Shown here: one piece after another, positions 11,507 to 23,234 of the stretch
Numbering within the stretch: the stretch's first letter is position 1
Layout: each line of letters starts with the position of its first letter
Assembly: GCF_003144195.1 (NCBI RefSeq)
Contig: NW_020290009.1
Span: 306,060 to 370,059, forward strand
Length of the DNA stretch: 64,000 bases
Direction of reading: 5' to 3'
Origin: Ceraceosorus guamensis
Taxonomy: Eukaryota > Basidiomycota > Exobasidiomycetes > Ceraceosorales > Ceraceosoraceae
Made by a program: the position numbers and the translations under genes
The notes under the pieces: generated by a model
What the model saw: the letters and a program-made list of their open reading frames with translations, nothing else
Database searches by the model: none
What the model was told of the DNA's origin: nothing

Positions 11507-14500
11507 TCACTGTTCCGCAAAGCGTAATTTAGAGAGTCGAGGGTCGACGGGTGGGGTGGATACACTTGGTGCTGACGCCACTTGCGAGTCCAGTGCGGGT
11601 GTGCCGATGGTCAAAGCGCCGTCCGCAACGCCTTGAGCCAGTGCCGCTTTAGAACGCGATACGAACTCGGCGGTCCGTGCGAGCAAGTCGAGCGATGCGA
11701 GCTCGGTCTGCACGGCAGCTTTCTCTGCGCCGAGGTGGGCGATGCTCTCCTGAGCTTTTTGAGTTGCTGGATGAAGGTGATCGCCCGAAACGCGCCTGGA
11801 ATCGCTGTCCAGCGCCTCCAGAGATAGCTCGGTCACAATACCAGGAGACGTGGCGCCATCGACCTTGCCACGAGGAGAGTGAGATCTGGATGCAGAAGAT
11901 AGGCCAGGAATGCGGAAAGCTGTCGGTGCGTGCGCCTTGCCTGTGGTCCCATTCTCGTGCGGCTGGTTAGCACCTAGATGCAAGCCTGCTTGGTGACCTG
12001 TCGAGCTTGTTCGCCAGAACGGAGTGCGTCGAGCGTTGCCCTCGCCATGTGCGGCGCTCGAGGTGGAGGTAGCGCTGCCGTCGCCTGCAGGACCAAATGG
12101 TGGGCTTTGCTCAGGGCTGGGCGAAGAGCTACCATTGACGGCGGTGCCGGCAGCATCGCGACCAGTCTTGCCGAGATGCGATCGTTTGAGCAGATTCCAG
12201 CGCGGCCCTTTGGCTCCCGTGGCCATGCCAGGAGCAGAAATCACCGAGGTGAGGTGAGAAAACCCAGGCGCGACCTCGGCAGAAGCATCTCCCGACTGCT
12301 GAAGCGGCTCGCCGCGGCCCTGCTGCGCATCCAGAGCAGACATGGAAAGTGTCATGCTGTCCGTCGTATCCACGGAATGGTCGCTGTGCTCCGCAATGGA
12401 TGACTGTCTGCTCAACGCTGGGGTACTCGCTGCGCTCATGTGACTCAACGCTGCTTCTGCGTTCTTTGTACGTTGCGCAGCCTCCGGAAGACCCTGACGC
12501 AAGCCAGGCGAGGTTGGCGGCGCCACGTTGTCGGGTGCGTTCGAATTGATCTGCGATTTGGTGAGCTCGGATTGAGCTTGTCTTAGAGCGGCCTCCAACT
12601 GCGCTACTTTTGTGCTGCAAGCTTTCCAAGCTCCCTCGATCCCATCGGACCAACCAGACGCACAAGCCGAGGCCCAAGTCTCTCCGCTGGCAAACCCGCC
12701 GAGAGCTTTCGAATAGTCGGTCCAAGATAGGCCAAAGAGCTCGGGCGGTGATGGTATTCGCGGGATCGCCTCGTCGTTCGCGCCTCGTTGTCCATTCTCA
12801 AACACGGATGAGCGGGGCATGCGAGCGTACACTAGATGCAGAAGCAGCAGCGGCGGAATCGCCTTCAACGCTCGGCAGACTTCAGCAGGCGCAGTCACAA
12901 CGCTCGTTGGTGTGGACATGCCGCTCGCAGTGGATGTCTGGGTCTCTCCTGGTTGGCAACTTCGCGCCATGCGCAAGACGTTGAGCACCGCGACAGGATA
13001 GCTGTCGAGGTGAGCAGCTACAATAGCACAAGACCTGATGGCTTGCAGCGCTTCTGCCAGAGCTGCTCGGGCGAGCTCATCCGCATCCGAGTCGTCGCCC
13101 TCGCTATCAGCCTCGTCGTCCTCGAGAGCGACGATATCGGCCTTGGGCGCGCCGGCTGGGGGCACTCTCGGCCCTGGCGCGGTCGGCGCGAAACCCTGCG
13201 CGTAGCCTTGCATGCATCGCTCGAATGCGACAAAGTCGGCTGCTTGCAGGGCGGATGCGCGTGCGCACACAGTCTGTGGAGGTGCCAGCGGACTGCCAGC
13301 TCCGTGCTCGTAAAGTGATTTGGAGGTGTGGGGAGGCGAGCTTGCTGGCTTCAACGGTGGAGATTCGTGCGCCGCATCGAGCATCGCAGCAGGAGTTGCG
13401 CGTCCAGAGGAAGCGAGCGCATCTTCACGTTTCCTACCCCGGGCAACACCAGCAACCACCTTCAGAGCTGACGTCAATTGCGCGGGGGTGGGATTGCGCG
13501 TCTTGCTGGCGTCATCGACGTTCGGTCTACTGCACGAAGGATCCATGAGAGATGCAGGCGGAGGCATAGGCCTTGCCGTGAGGCGCAGCAAGCCTTTCCA
13601 GATCATCTGAACAGCCAGGCTCACGTACCATCCTTCGCCATCCAGACCGCATCGCGCTTCTAGCCGGGGCAGAAGCAAGCGTCGAGCGCCTTCCATGCGG
13701 CCCTCAAAGTCCTTTGCCCATGTCGGGCCTTGCGCTGACCCACCCTTTGCTGGAGCTGGCGAGTGAATGGCGGTGGTCGATGTGGCTGCAGCTACTCCAA
13801 GGCTCACGTACGACGCTGTGCGGTCAAATGGCGTTGGCACGGCTTGAGCGATGGAGCCGATGAGACCAATTTTGAGATTGGCCAGCAGAGGATTGACAAT
13901 GTGCAGAATGGATCTCTCCATGCGCTGGCGTACAGGGGCAAGAATCTCGGCAACAAATGCCGGCAGTGGATCGAAGCTGATAACATGGGTCGCACCTGCG
14001 CGATCATCGCCCTCCACGCAGCGTTCGAGGCCATCTTCGACGATCCAGAGCAGAGCGACGAGTCCAAGATTGTACTCCATGGCTGCTGGCGGCTGGGTCC
14101 CGTCTTTCGCGTTGAGAGGTACAAAGGATGCACCGACGTCTCTTGCAGCCGAGACTAGGAGCGCATCCATGCGATCGACGAACAGACTGAGCGCTTTGAG
14201 TGCTGCGCGACTGACGGCTCGCAACAAGTAGTCGTCGATGCCAGCGGCATAGCGAAGCTCAGAAGTCACCAATTTGGCCAGCTCTTGAACGCGTGCGGCG
14301 AGGGGAAGCGGCCGACGATCATATGTGACGGCAGATAGCGGCGGTGCCGATGGTGCGCCACGATTTGGTCCCGCGACGGCGCCGACAGCAGCGCTCAGAC
14401 TTGCAGCTGGCGGCGATGTCGTGGCAACGGGCTGAAAGGCCTTGTTGACCAGCTCGCTCAGACGAAGACTGAATTGAGCAATGTGGCCGGGGTCCGGATT

Positions 14501-14914
14501 GCCAACAGCGGCTAATGATCCGTTTGTAGGAGCTTGGTGCGCGCTCAAATACCCATTCGATTGCGCAGAAGAGGCCGGGGGCGTTCTTAGACCGTCGCTT
14601 GCATTGCTGGCATGTCCTGAACGGCGAGCAAATGCTGGCAATTGCACCGAGTCCGTCGCTTTGCTGAGGCCCGCGAGTGCGCTCAAGCCTAGACCACGAC
14701 CAAACGAGCTAGAGCGCTTGGGCTGACGACCAGTCAGATCCGGCTCGTCAGCGTCCACAGCGCCACGTGAAAGCGACTGACTACGTGATGGCGTGTTGGT
14801 GCCAGACGGAGCAGGAGAAACGGGCGGACTTGTACGATGGTCTGTGGGCAGGATGCTGCCGTGGATATCGTTGGATGATCGACCGCGCAGATGGAGGGCG
14901 GTCTTGAGAGCCAT
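11507..14914 (-). CDS. Large, mostly disordered protein of unknown function
   Basis: Single long frame. The first ATG is at 14914 (MALKTALHLRG), giving 1135 residues; the frame stays open a little further 5'. I do not recognise the family. The first 180 residues are Ser/Pro-rich. A predicted helical block follows (about 195-400), with segments such as LPLAARVQELAKLVTSELRY and PVRQRMERSILHIVNPLLAN. After low-complexity sequence comes an acidic run with a helix (DSEGDDSDADELARAALAEA) and a hydrophobic stretch (ALKAIPPLLLLHLVYARM). A possible coiled coil follows (STKVAQLEAALRQAQSELTK), then disorder, with a second helix near the C-terminus (HLGAEKAAVQTELASLDLLA). This layout suggests a scaffold or regulatory protein, but no function is assigned. 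Confidence 0.75.
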   Translation of the reverse strand: MALKTALHLRGRSSNDIHGSILPTDHRTSPPVSPAPSGTNTPSRSQSLSRGAVDADEPDLTGRQPKRSSSFGRGLGLSALAGLSKATDSVQLPAFARRSGHASNASDGLRTPPASSAQSNGYLSAHQAPTNGSLAAVGNPDPGHIAQFSLRLSELVNKAFQPVATTSPPAASLSAAVGAVAGPNRGAPSAPPLSAVTYDRRPLPLAARVQELAKLVTSELRYAAGIDDYLLRAVSRAALKALSLFVDRMDALLVSAARDVGASFVPLNAKDGTQPPAAMEYNLGLVALLWIVEDGLERCVEGDDRAGATHVISFDPLPAFVAEILAPVRQRMERSILHIVNPLLANLKIGLIGSIAQAVPTPFDRTASYVSLGVAAATSTTAIHSPAPAKGGSAQGPTWAKDFEGRMEGARRLLLPRLEARCGLDGEGWYVSLAVQMIWKGLLRLTARPMPPPASLMDPSCSRPNVDDASKTRNPTPAQLTSALKVVAGVARGRKREDALASSGRATPAAMLDAAHESPPLKPASSPPHTSKSLYEHGAGSPLAPPQTVCARASALQAADFVAFERCMQGYAQGFAPTAPGPRVPPAGAPKADIVALEDDEADSEGDDSDADELARAALAEALQAIRSCAIVAAHLDSYPVAVLNVLRMARSCQPGETQTSTASGMSTPTSVVTAPAEVCRALKAIPPLLLLHLVYARMPRSSVFENGQRGANDEAIPRIPSPPELFGLSWTDYSKALGGFASGETWASACASGWSDGIEGAWKACSTKVAQLEAALRQAQSELTKSQINSNAPDNVAPPTSPGLRQGLPEAAQRTKNAEAALSHMSAASTPALSRQSSIAEHSDHSVDTTDSMTLSMSALDAQQGRGEPLQQSGDASAEVAPGFSHLTSVISAPGMATGAKGPRWNLLKRSHLGKTGRDAAGTAVNGSSSPSPEQSPPFGPAGDGSATSTSSAAHGEGNARRTPFWRTSSTGHQAGLHLGANQPHENGTTGKAHAPTAFRIPGLSSASRSHSPRGKVDGATSPGIVTELSLEALDSDSRRVSGDHLHPATQKAQESIAHLGAEKAAVQTELASLDLLARTAEFVSRSKAALAQGVADGALTIGTPALDSQVASAPSVSTPPVDPRLSKLRFAEQ

Positions 14915-15193
14915 GATGGAAGAGCTGCTACTCGCCTGGCGATTGATAGGCAGCGGAGAACGAAGTACGAGCACTTCGTCAAGCAGCCCGAGTCTTGCTG
15001 ACGGCGCCTAGGGCTGCAGGCAGACTACTCTGGGCCACGTGAGGAGGTGCAGACGCAAGGCTGGATGAGGGCAAATCATGCAGAGCAGCCAAGGATCTTT
15101 CGGGTGGCAGAGAAGAGCAAGGCTACGCACAGACGTCCCAATGTCGAGGGCACGCCTGACGAGACTTGACGCCGGGAGTTCGATTGAGCAACC

Positions 15194-15631
15194 TTAGGGA
15201 GGTCTGTCGCTGCTGTCGAGAAAGAGAATCAGCTGGCCGACAAGCTGGCCAGAGCGGGCGGCAGCCAGAGACGCCGCGTTGTGGTTGGAGAAGCGCGAGT
15301 AGGCACTACAACTAGGATCGACCATCAGTTGGATAGCAAGTCGCTGTGGGATAATTGATGGGGCTGTATGCGGTGTTGCCAAGGCAGTGCGCCAAGAATG
15401 AGGTCTCGATGAATAAATTTCAGATATGAGGTTCGTGGTACGGAGGTTACCGTTGAAGATGCAGGCTGAGCGAAGTAACTCGGTTTTGCGTGGTCCATCA
15501 CCAAGATGAGCGATTCGCGGCTGCAATAGCAGCGAGGGCTCTGATTTCAAAACGCCCTCGCGCAGAGGGTTTTCGATCGTCCGCTGCTGTGCGCGCCTCG
15601 ATCTAGCGCTGCTGCTGCCGCTGCTCATCAT
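15194..15631 (-). CDS. Possible small gene, unrecognised
   Basis: Open frame from ATG at 15631 (MMSSGSSSARSRRAQQ) of about 145 residues. A TATA-like ATATAAAG on the minus strand lies near 15765. A donor-like GTAACC inside the frame (about 15452) and an acceptor-like CCACAG near 15350 suggest an alternative spliced form. No domain, signal peptide or known family was recognised, and the frame may be fortuitous. Confidence 0.3.
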   Translation of the reverse strand: MMSSGSSSARSRRAQQRTIENPLREGVLKSEPSLLLQPRIAHLGDGPRKTELLRSACIFNGNLRTTNLISEIYSSRPHSWRTALATPHTAPSIIPQRLAIQLMVDPSCSAYSRFSNHNAASLAAARSGQLVGQLILFLDSSDRPP

Positions 15632-15769
15632 GGTGCTCTTGCCCAAGCGCGCCGTCGTAGCAAAAGCGCACGCCCGCGCCCGCCGGATTGGCTTGCGCGC
15701 TCTACGTGCATCGCATAGCACGACGATGCGGGCCACGTGCGCGCGCCGGCGTGCGCCTCTGCTTTATAT

Positions 15770-17863
15770 GCGTGGAACGTCACATTGATTCAGCTTTATG
15801 GCTTGTTTCAAATGCTGGCTGCTGCATGAGCCGGGAGCCGCGGTTCCGCGCGACCGACTGCGCTAAACTGGATCATACAATAAAGCATCACAGTTAACCG
15901 AGGTCCGGGATGCTGTACATAGCTTTTGAAGACAGGCCTGCCTTTGCTGAAATCACACATATATGGAGTGTTTTTTCTTCGATGCTATGCTGCGGAAACA
16001 AGATAGGCAGTCCCGGTCCTGTAGCCAGGACTGCTGTGACTTTACCTTGATTCACGACTGCTCAACGAGAGTGTCGACGCGGCATTCGTGTGCACCTGCG
16101 CGGCTCTTGCCGGGCTGCGCGTGCCCGCGGGTGGCGTGCGTGACGCGTTCGTGTGTTGGAGAACCGGGAATCCCGCACACCGCGTGTGAGATGGATGGTT
16201 GCGCGCGCAGGTACCGGTACAGCCTACGGAGGAGGTCTGCCAGATCCACCATTGATGGTCCTACGCTGCCTACAACCGCATGCACTCATTCTATAGAGGA
16301 TCGCGAGATTCTAGAGTGATTGACGGCTATAGGTATTGTACTAGACGTTGATCGTCGTCACGTCGCCGTTTACCGTGCGAGCATTTGCCGTCCTGAGCTG
16401 CCCTGGGCGCTAACTGTGCAAGAAACAAGCGTCAACCAGGATAACTTATGACTTTATGGCCACCGCCTTGATCTCACGACAGCAGGCTTATTGAGTCAAT
16501 GTACTCACGAAAGGCGTGAGCTGTGAGTTCTGTGGCTTCCCGGCCGCGCCTCACGCCCCAAAGTCGTGATGTATATAGCACCGGCCATCGTGCACATATC
16601 ATCTAAAATAGTGTATGATCGAGCTATAAGCGATCGAGTGCGACGATGAGCAACGCGCTCTCGCTTCCGAAGCGCCTATATAGAGCAAAAGTGTCTCACG
16701 GTCGTCGAATTGCGCTTCAGTCACAGCTAGCATGTAGTCACGAGTCGTGAGCGCCGCATTTCGCGCTGCTGAGCACAGCAGCTATAGCTCAATTTTGAAT
16801 GAGTCGTGAGTGTGAGTGCACCTGAGGCGTAGCGTACGCATGCATTAATTCGTACACTGGCCTCGACACGCACCGCAATTGAATGACAAATGATTTCTTT
16901 GTCTATAGTCTTGTCTCGTCTCTCTCTGCCGATGATGCTGGTCTTGACCGCCCAGTGCACTGTGACTCACAACACTCACAACTCTCACGGACTTTGATTC
17001 AAGTGATTCGTGATTCAAATCAGTCGCGAGTGATTTGTTGAGTTTTGAGTTTTGAGTCACGAGTGATGCTGCTGCCTGCTGCTGGATGCATGGCTGCGTC
17101 AGAGAAGCAGCCGCCGCGGCAAACACACGCACGCGTATACGCGATCGATCTTGCGCCAGATAGAATCACGAATGCCGGTACCGTACAGGACTCAAAACTC
17201 ACGTACTACTCACGACTCGTGACTGCTGATGCATGCGCTCGCTGACTGACTTAGCGCCATGCGCTGCGCCAAACTTAGGGACGTGAGAACGATCGATTGA
17301 TTGCTTGCGTGCATGCGAGCATGATGCTTGCGTGCACTGGTGACTTTGACTCTCGTCCTTTGATCTCGCTGCTGTTCCCTGGAGCCGCTCACACAAGTAC
17401 CTTCGTCGATCGTGTCTATCCTACCATGCAGCACCAGACACCCTCGACGGAGCTATAGGCGAGTTTAGCATCTGCAACAAGTCAAGGCGAAGATCTACGC
17501 CTCAGAGCGTCTGCACAGCTAGGCGTCGCTTGGTGTCACGGGTCGCGGCTCGAGACAACGAGGCGCCCTTTTGACAACAAGCCGGCCTTTTCGATACACC
17601 ACCCAGCCTCTTCATCTGCAGCATCAATCCAGCCTTCCCTTGGACCACTCATGAGCGCAAGGCCCATCAGCCTCTGAAAAGGGTGCAGAGGCGCATACGC
17701 ATGGCCGTCGTGGGATGGTGGCCAGCTTGCCTCCGCCTTTGTCGGCTCGTCGGATCCGCTTCCCCTTTGCGCCTCGACTCTAAGCTCGAAGCACGCGCTC
17801 AAGCATCTGTCGCGGCCGGCTCTACGACAATACAGGTTTGCGCGCTAAAGGCGCAGATTTCAC
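15770..17863. other. Gene-poor intergenic region upstream of the Zn2Cys6 gene
   Basis: About 2.1 kb with no convincing gene. It is rich in TCACGA/TCGTGA words: an ACTCACGACT element on the minus strand at 16802-16811 and the 17-bp inverted repeat ACTCACGACTCGTGACT at 17208-17224. It probably contains the regulator's promoter. Confidence 0.5.
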
Positions 17864-20800
17864 ATGGACGACCAGAAGATGTCGACACATCGTGATGCGT
17901 GGATGGAAACGGATAAGGCGGACAAGGCTTCGCCCGCTGGCCAAAGCTCAGATGGAATAGGCTCGCTGAAGAGCAGTCCCCGCATGGACCCTGTCCCAGC
18001 CGGATCGGAAGGGGCGCGACCGTACAGAAGCCGGAAGGAGCGTCCGTGAGTCTCGACAGCGACGTGCCGGATTGACAGCCAAGCCAAGTCTTCATGCGAC
18101 GGTGCAGGAGGTGCTGACGCTGCTCGCGCGCTTACCGCCTCACGCTTCGACAGGTGCGACCTTTGCCGCCGACGGAAAGGTGAGCGGAGCATTTTCCCCT
18201 GTTGCACGTTCTATAGTAACCTCGTCTGCCTCCGCGTTAGGGAGGTGCATCATCGAAGAAGTGGGTCAGAGATGTCAGGCTTGCAACGCAGCTGGCAAAG
18301 ACTGCACGTGAGTAGCATCACATCATGGTCCTGACAGCGCCGCCCCGACAAGCGCCGCAGCAGCAGTGTCGATGGTGCTGGTGCCCTCCGGTGAAAGTGG
18401 AGGTCGTCCAGGTAATCGGCGACTAGTCTGACTCGTCATCACCTTTCTCATTCTGCCTCTCCCACCATGACCACCAGTTTCCAAATGGACCCTACGCCAA
18501 GAAGCCGACCAGATAGAGATGGACGATCACAGAGCAATGAAGGTCGCCTTCACATCGATGCTGCTAGCCATGCCTTCGATTGGGCAGGCCGTGCCCGCTC
18601 CATTTCTGGCCCATCCGAAGTGGAGCATCGCATCGGACAAGGGACATTCGACTCACCGCTTGGCAGCCACGCAAGCCGGGTCCCTGGCCCGTATGGAACG
18701 AGGCCGCCGCACTACACGCACCACGTCGAGATGCCGCCACCTCAACCTTATCCGCCGCATCATCCTTCCTCGGTCCTGCCTAGCAGGGTGAAGAGTCCGC
18801 CAGTGCATCGATACCAGCCTTATCTGAGGCAATTCACTCCTCCTCCGCCGGCAGCGCCGCCCCCGCGTCGCTTCTGGGACCATCGATCTTCTCTCCCCTA
18901 CCCGACAACGTCGCAACGGATGAATCCACCGCGCCTAAGCATAGGATTTCAAGGCGAAGCGCCAGATGTCGACATGGAATCAGTCTATCGTCCGGAGGTT
19001 TCACAGCGTTTCCATCCAGCGCCTACATCGCATGGTCGTTTTCCACGTCACACCACAGAGTCGGCATCTGTAGGTGAGATGCAGCCTTCAAAATTGTCTC
19101 CTTTGCAGACTTCGAATCCGGGTCAGCCGGCTTCTCACAGTGACGCATTCCGGCCAACCAACTTGAGCGACCAACAGCGAGGAATCGTCGGTCGTACATG
19201 GGCATCCCAGCGGACTTCAGCGCCGCGCCGGAGTACAGCATCAGCCGAGCAGCACCAACAATCCGCAGGCATCGATCATCTGCACTCCCTCGTTGCTGCT
19301 ATGGTCGAAGGTGAGGAGCTCGCACGCGATGACACGAGTGGCAGCGGCGAGTCCGACCTGGCTGCTGGGCGCGGTGCACAGGAAAGACGTGAAGATCTCG
19401 CGCCTTTTCTTCTCGGCTCGAGCTCCTCGGAAGATCCTGTTCTGTTGCGACAGGCTTCATCTCCTAGTGCCTCGCCCCAGAATGAGCTGGTCCCGCTGCG
19501 GGATGCTGCCTCACGTCAACAACATGGCTCGCAGATGAGTCGTCAAACATCTCAGCAGCGGCACAAAGCATCGTCTCGCGTGCGCCTGGTCACGAAGGAC
19601 CCAAAAAGGCCAGTCTACTTTTCCTTCATGGCGAGTCAACCTTATGACAAGATGATGAGCAAATCCGAGTCGCAAAAGATTGTGGAAGCGAAACTCCTAG
19701 AGCTGCGACGCAGCATTGGAGCCAAAGTCGCGCCACTCATGGTCTGGTATGCCCAGCGAGACAGCGCGGCTTTTCCCTTGCTCACTACCACGCAACGAAG
19801 GACATTTAGGCGGGCCGCTCTGCAGGCTGTAAGCACGGTACGCAACAAAGGTGCAAGCGCAGCTCTAGACATCAATGTACCGCTTCCGACAGTCCTAGCA
19901 ACCGCCGCACTCGCGACAAGCTTGGTGTACGACAAGACGTTGAGGGCAACATCAAAGGACGCTTGGGGCGCAAATCTGAACGCGCTGATCGAACAATTCA
20001 ATTCGACCACGCTGGTCACGCTTCAGGTCGCATGTGCAGACCTTGCTGGACGACCATCCATCAACACGAGCGGCAACATGATGAGCTTGATGCAAGCGGT
20101 CGGAACAGCGCACATGCTGGGTCTTCACTTGGACCCGACGAGCTGGACCCTTTCCCGAGAAGAGCGCGACGTTCGCATCAGGATCTGGTGGGCAATAGTC
20201 ATTCACGACAAGTGGTCTTCATTGTGTTGGGGCAGGCCGAGCGTCATCCACAAGCAAGACTTCAGCGTGCCGCTTCCGAAGCGGAGCGGTCTGTCGGTGT
20301 GCAATGATCACTTGACAGACAAGGAGATTGGACAATTTGACTTTGGCTCGCATACCATCGAGGGTCTCAAGATTACTCCTTCCAATGATGGCATTAAAGA
20401 GGGTGCCGAGGTCCACACTCCAGGCGACACCTTTGCAGCTCTTGCTGCACTGACTCAGCTTCTCGATAGTATTCTGGTCGAGTTTCACGCGGTGCAGTGC
20501 AGAAGGAATGACGGCTTTGCAGTTGCGCAGCGCGTCAGATCCTTCATGGTGGAGCTTGACGATTGGTGCGCACAGCTTCCGGACACGCTGCGCGCAGTCT
20601 TCAAGAACGACGCCAGCGCTTCCCGCGGCGCCGAAAACGTGGCGGGGACAAGTAAGTGGCACGATCACAGGTCTAGCGTGCTACTCGGCTGAGACGATGT
20701 GATTGGACTTTCTTTTGCAGAAAGTCTACAGCTTTCATACTTTGGGGTGCTGCTGCTTCTGTGTAGGACCGCACTCGACGCTGTGTCGGCTTCAGACACT

Positions 20801-21858
20801 TTCGACGAGACCAGAATTCTGCCCGCGCTTCGCACGGCTCTGCATGCTACCGAGATGGTGGTTGATTGGCTCGACGCGCTCGACGACCACGAGTTCAGTG
20901 ACGGCTTCTTCCTGCCATGTGAGTCGCTTGAGCAGTGCCTCGCGCGACTTCGCGCTGACGCCTGCGCACCCAGACTGCCAGCATCATCTTTCTGCATGTC
21001 TGTCGCTGCTGGCACGGCTTGCGATATCTTTTAATAGAATGCAAGAAGAAGCGCCGCTGCAGGCGGCTCTGGACAGCCTGCGACGCTTTCTGACCTTGTT
21101 GGCAGCGGCTCGTCGGAGACATTCTTGGGATCTTAGTGACCTCGCTCTGGGAAGGGCATCCCATCTCCGTCAGTGACATGCCCTTCGACGTGTGTCCAAG
21201 TACTGACACCTCTTTTGTAATCGCAGTTACAATCTTGGAGAAAAAAATCCCCAACTTCCCCGCGCTGAGAAGCCTGATAGCGCCAACCGAGAACAAGACG
21301 ACTACAACCACAGACACGCCGACCCCTTCTCACAGCAGCCCAGCGGTACCAACCCAAAATCTAGTGCCCGCAGAAAACCTGCAGAACTTCGGCGGACACA
21401 CACTACTGGAAGACTCAATTGCGTGGTTCGACGCGCACGCGCACGAGTTGGGCATCTCGCTGCCGCACGTCAAGGCCGAGTCCGGCGACGGCCTTGGAGG
21501 TGGTACGGGCGCTTCGTCCTCCACCATGTCCAGCAGCAGCACATCCGAGCTGCCCTCCGAGGCCATGGCAGGATCGTCTCTGCAAACGCCGCAGGCTTCA
21601 TCGATGGGCGACAATGGCCAGCTGGCAGCTCAGACGCATCTGGCTCCCAGTAATGTGCTGAGCCTCTTGTCCTCTGCATCCAACTTTAATTCTGGCGTGC
21701 CTTCGTACGGCGCAGGTCACGTAGTCGACGGCATCGACCCACACGGCGGGTCTCATCAAGATCCTTTTGCTGATCTTGGCTCTACAGATGGTCCAGCTCT
21801 CATCAACCCTGACCCTTGGCTTACCAGTGTGGGCGCCGACATTTTGTTCAACACGTGA
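17864..21858 (+). CDS. Zn2Cys6 transcription factor with fungal-specific domain
   Basis: Predicted nuclear regulator. Exons: 17864-18045, 18154-18179, 18241-18307, 18478-20651, 20721-20918, 20974-21135 or 21172, 21227-21858. The zinc cluster is only visible after splicing: CDLCRRRKGRC (Cys 62, 65, 72), then Cys 81, 84 and 91, ending KDCTFQMDPTPRSRP. This gives C-x2-C-x6-C-x8-C-x2-C-x6-C. Exon 2 is only 26 nt. A long Pro/Ser-rich linker leads to a fungal-specific transcription factor domain (GTAHMLGLHLDPTSW, RIRIWWAIVIHDKWSSLCWG, then PSVIHKQDFSVPLP). The C-terminal region is Ser/Thr-rich and acidic, consistent with activation (HTLLEDSIAWFDAHAHELG). The donor of exon 6 is uncertain: ending at 21135 keeps frame simply, while 21172 needs a different acceptor. 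The target genes are unknown. Confidence 0.85.
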
Positions 21859-23234
21859 ATCACGCATGCAGCCCGCCCTTGACAAGCTTCGCTACTTTTC
21901 AAGCGAAGACGTGCCGAGTTTCCGCGATGAACGCCACTTTTCCATTTGCTCTCGTGCTGCTGCCATCATATCCCGTGCCCCAGTCGGCAAGCGCTGCCGT
22001 CCCGTCACCCATGCTACTCTCACGTTGCTGTAATTCTAGACTTGCTCTCTTGACCTTGTAGATTTGAACAGATTAGGCGTGCTTCTTCATATCTCGCATG
22101 GGATGTGAGCAGGTGCGTCTCATGTTAGTCTCGCATCCAGCATCGATGACGTGGTTGCGTGTGCACACGGATCATTGGCGCAAGGAGGCTCGATCTTGCT
22201 TCACGTTGCGAGGATGCTTTGATACTGGTAAAGACAGGCAGACGCTCCTCTCAGCATCTCGAGAAGTCATCGGCCCCGCCTACTCGAAGCGAGAAAGTGC
22301 AGTGCGGCAATGGACAGACTGGGATGGGCAGGAAAGGCGCCGCTGGTGCCACGAAACGCGAAGCTTGCATACGTGTCAAGTCCGCTGAGCTGTTTGCTTG
22401 TGGTGGATGTGACGACGTGTCGAGATCCTTCGACCAATGCAGGGTTCCTGTCGCTCGCTGCATCCTTGGAAGCACTCGCAGGCGGATCATCGGCTACGCA
22501 AGCAAGCCTTTGATCCAAGACTTGAAGCTCGCGCTCCCCTCTACTCTATGCGTCTGCGCATCGTCTCGTGGGGCGTCTCGATGCGTGCAAGTTGGGCTGA
22601 TCCTTTCGCTTTTGCTTTCGCTTTTGCTTTTGCTCAGACTGCCTTGCACATCATTGTGCATGTGCGCCAGAGATGAGGAAGCTCTGTTCGCTTGCCATGA
22701 CCGATCGGCAGCTTGTAGCTCCTTGGTCGATACTCGTTGTGAGGGGTCTAGGAACTTTGCGCCGGCTGGGTTGTTGAGCGCTCGAGGTTGAAATGCGCAA
22801 GCACTCATAGTGGCGAGTGGTGTAACACTCTGGGAGAGGGAAAGATGGTGCAAGCTTGAAGCTGCCGCTGTGAGAAGTGCGCCGAGGACAGGACAGGTCG
22901 ACGGGGTGGTGGTTGAAAGTCGTGAGTCACGAGTGTCTTGCGCCGCGTTCTTTCGATCGGGATGGCTTCCTCCACATACCTATACGCGTGCGGGGCCACA
23001 GCGGTCGCGCTCGCGCTCCGCTTCGTCTCGACTCCCACTCCGACTCGACTCGCCGCTGCCCGCGCTCAAAACGCAACGGGGCACGCTCATCACTCGATTC
23101 ACTTCTCCTGTCATTGTGATTCCAAACAGTCGATGGCAGAGCTGAAACCTGCACATTCACCATCCAGTCATCGCCCACTCTCGACTGCGCTTTTGGAGAG
23201 CGAATTACCCTCCAAGCCACGCATCCGATCAATC
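21859..23234. other. Intergenic region upstream of PPE1
   Basis: No convincing gene. It contains a CTTTCG/CTTTTG hexamer array (22603-22632) and an ACTCACGACT element on the minus strand (22918-22927). The PPE1 frame is open upstream to an ATG at 22962. Confidence 0.45.
22603..22632. repeat. Hexanucleotide repeat CTTTYG
   Basis: Five consecutive hexamers alternate between CTTTCG and CTTTTG. The pyrimidine-rich low-complexity tract is intergenic. Confidence 0.8.
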
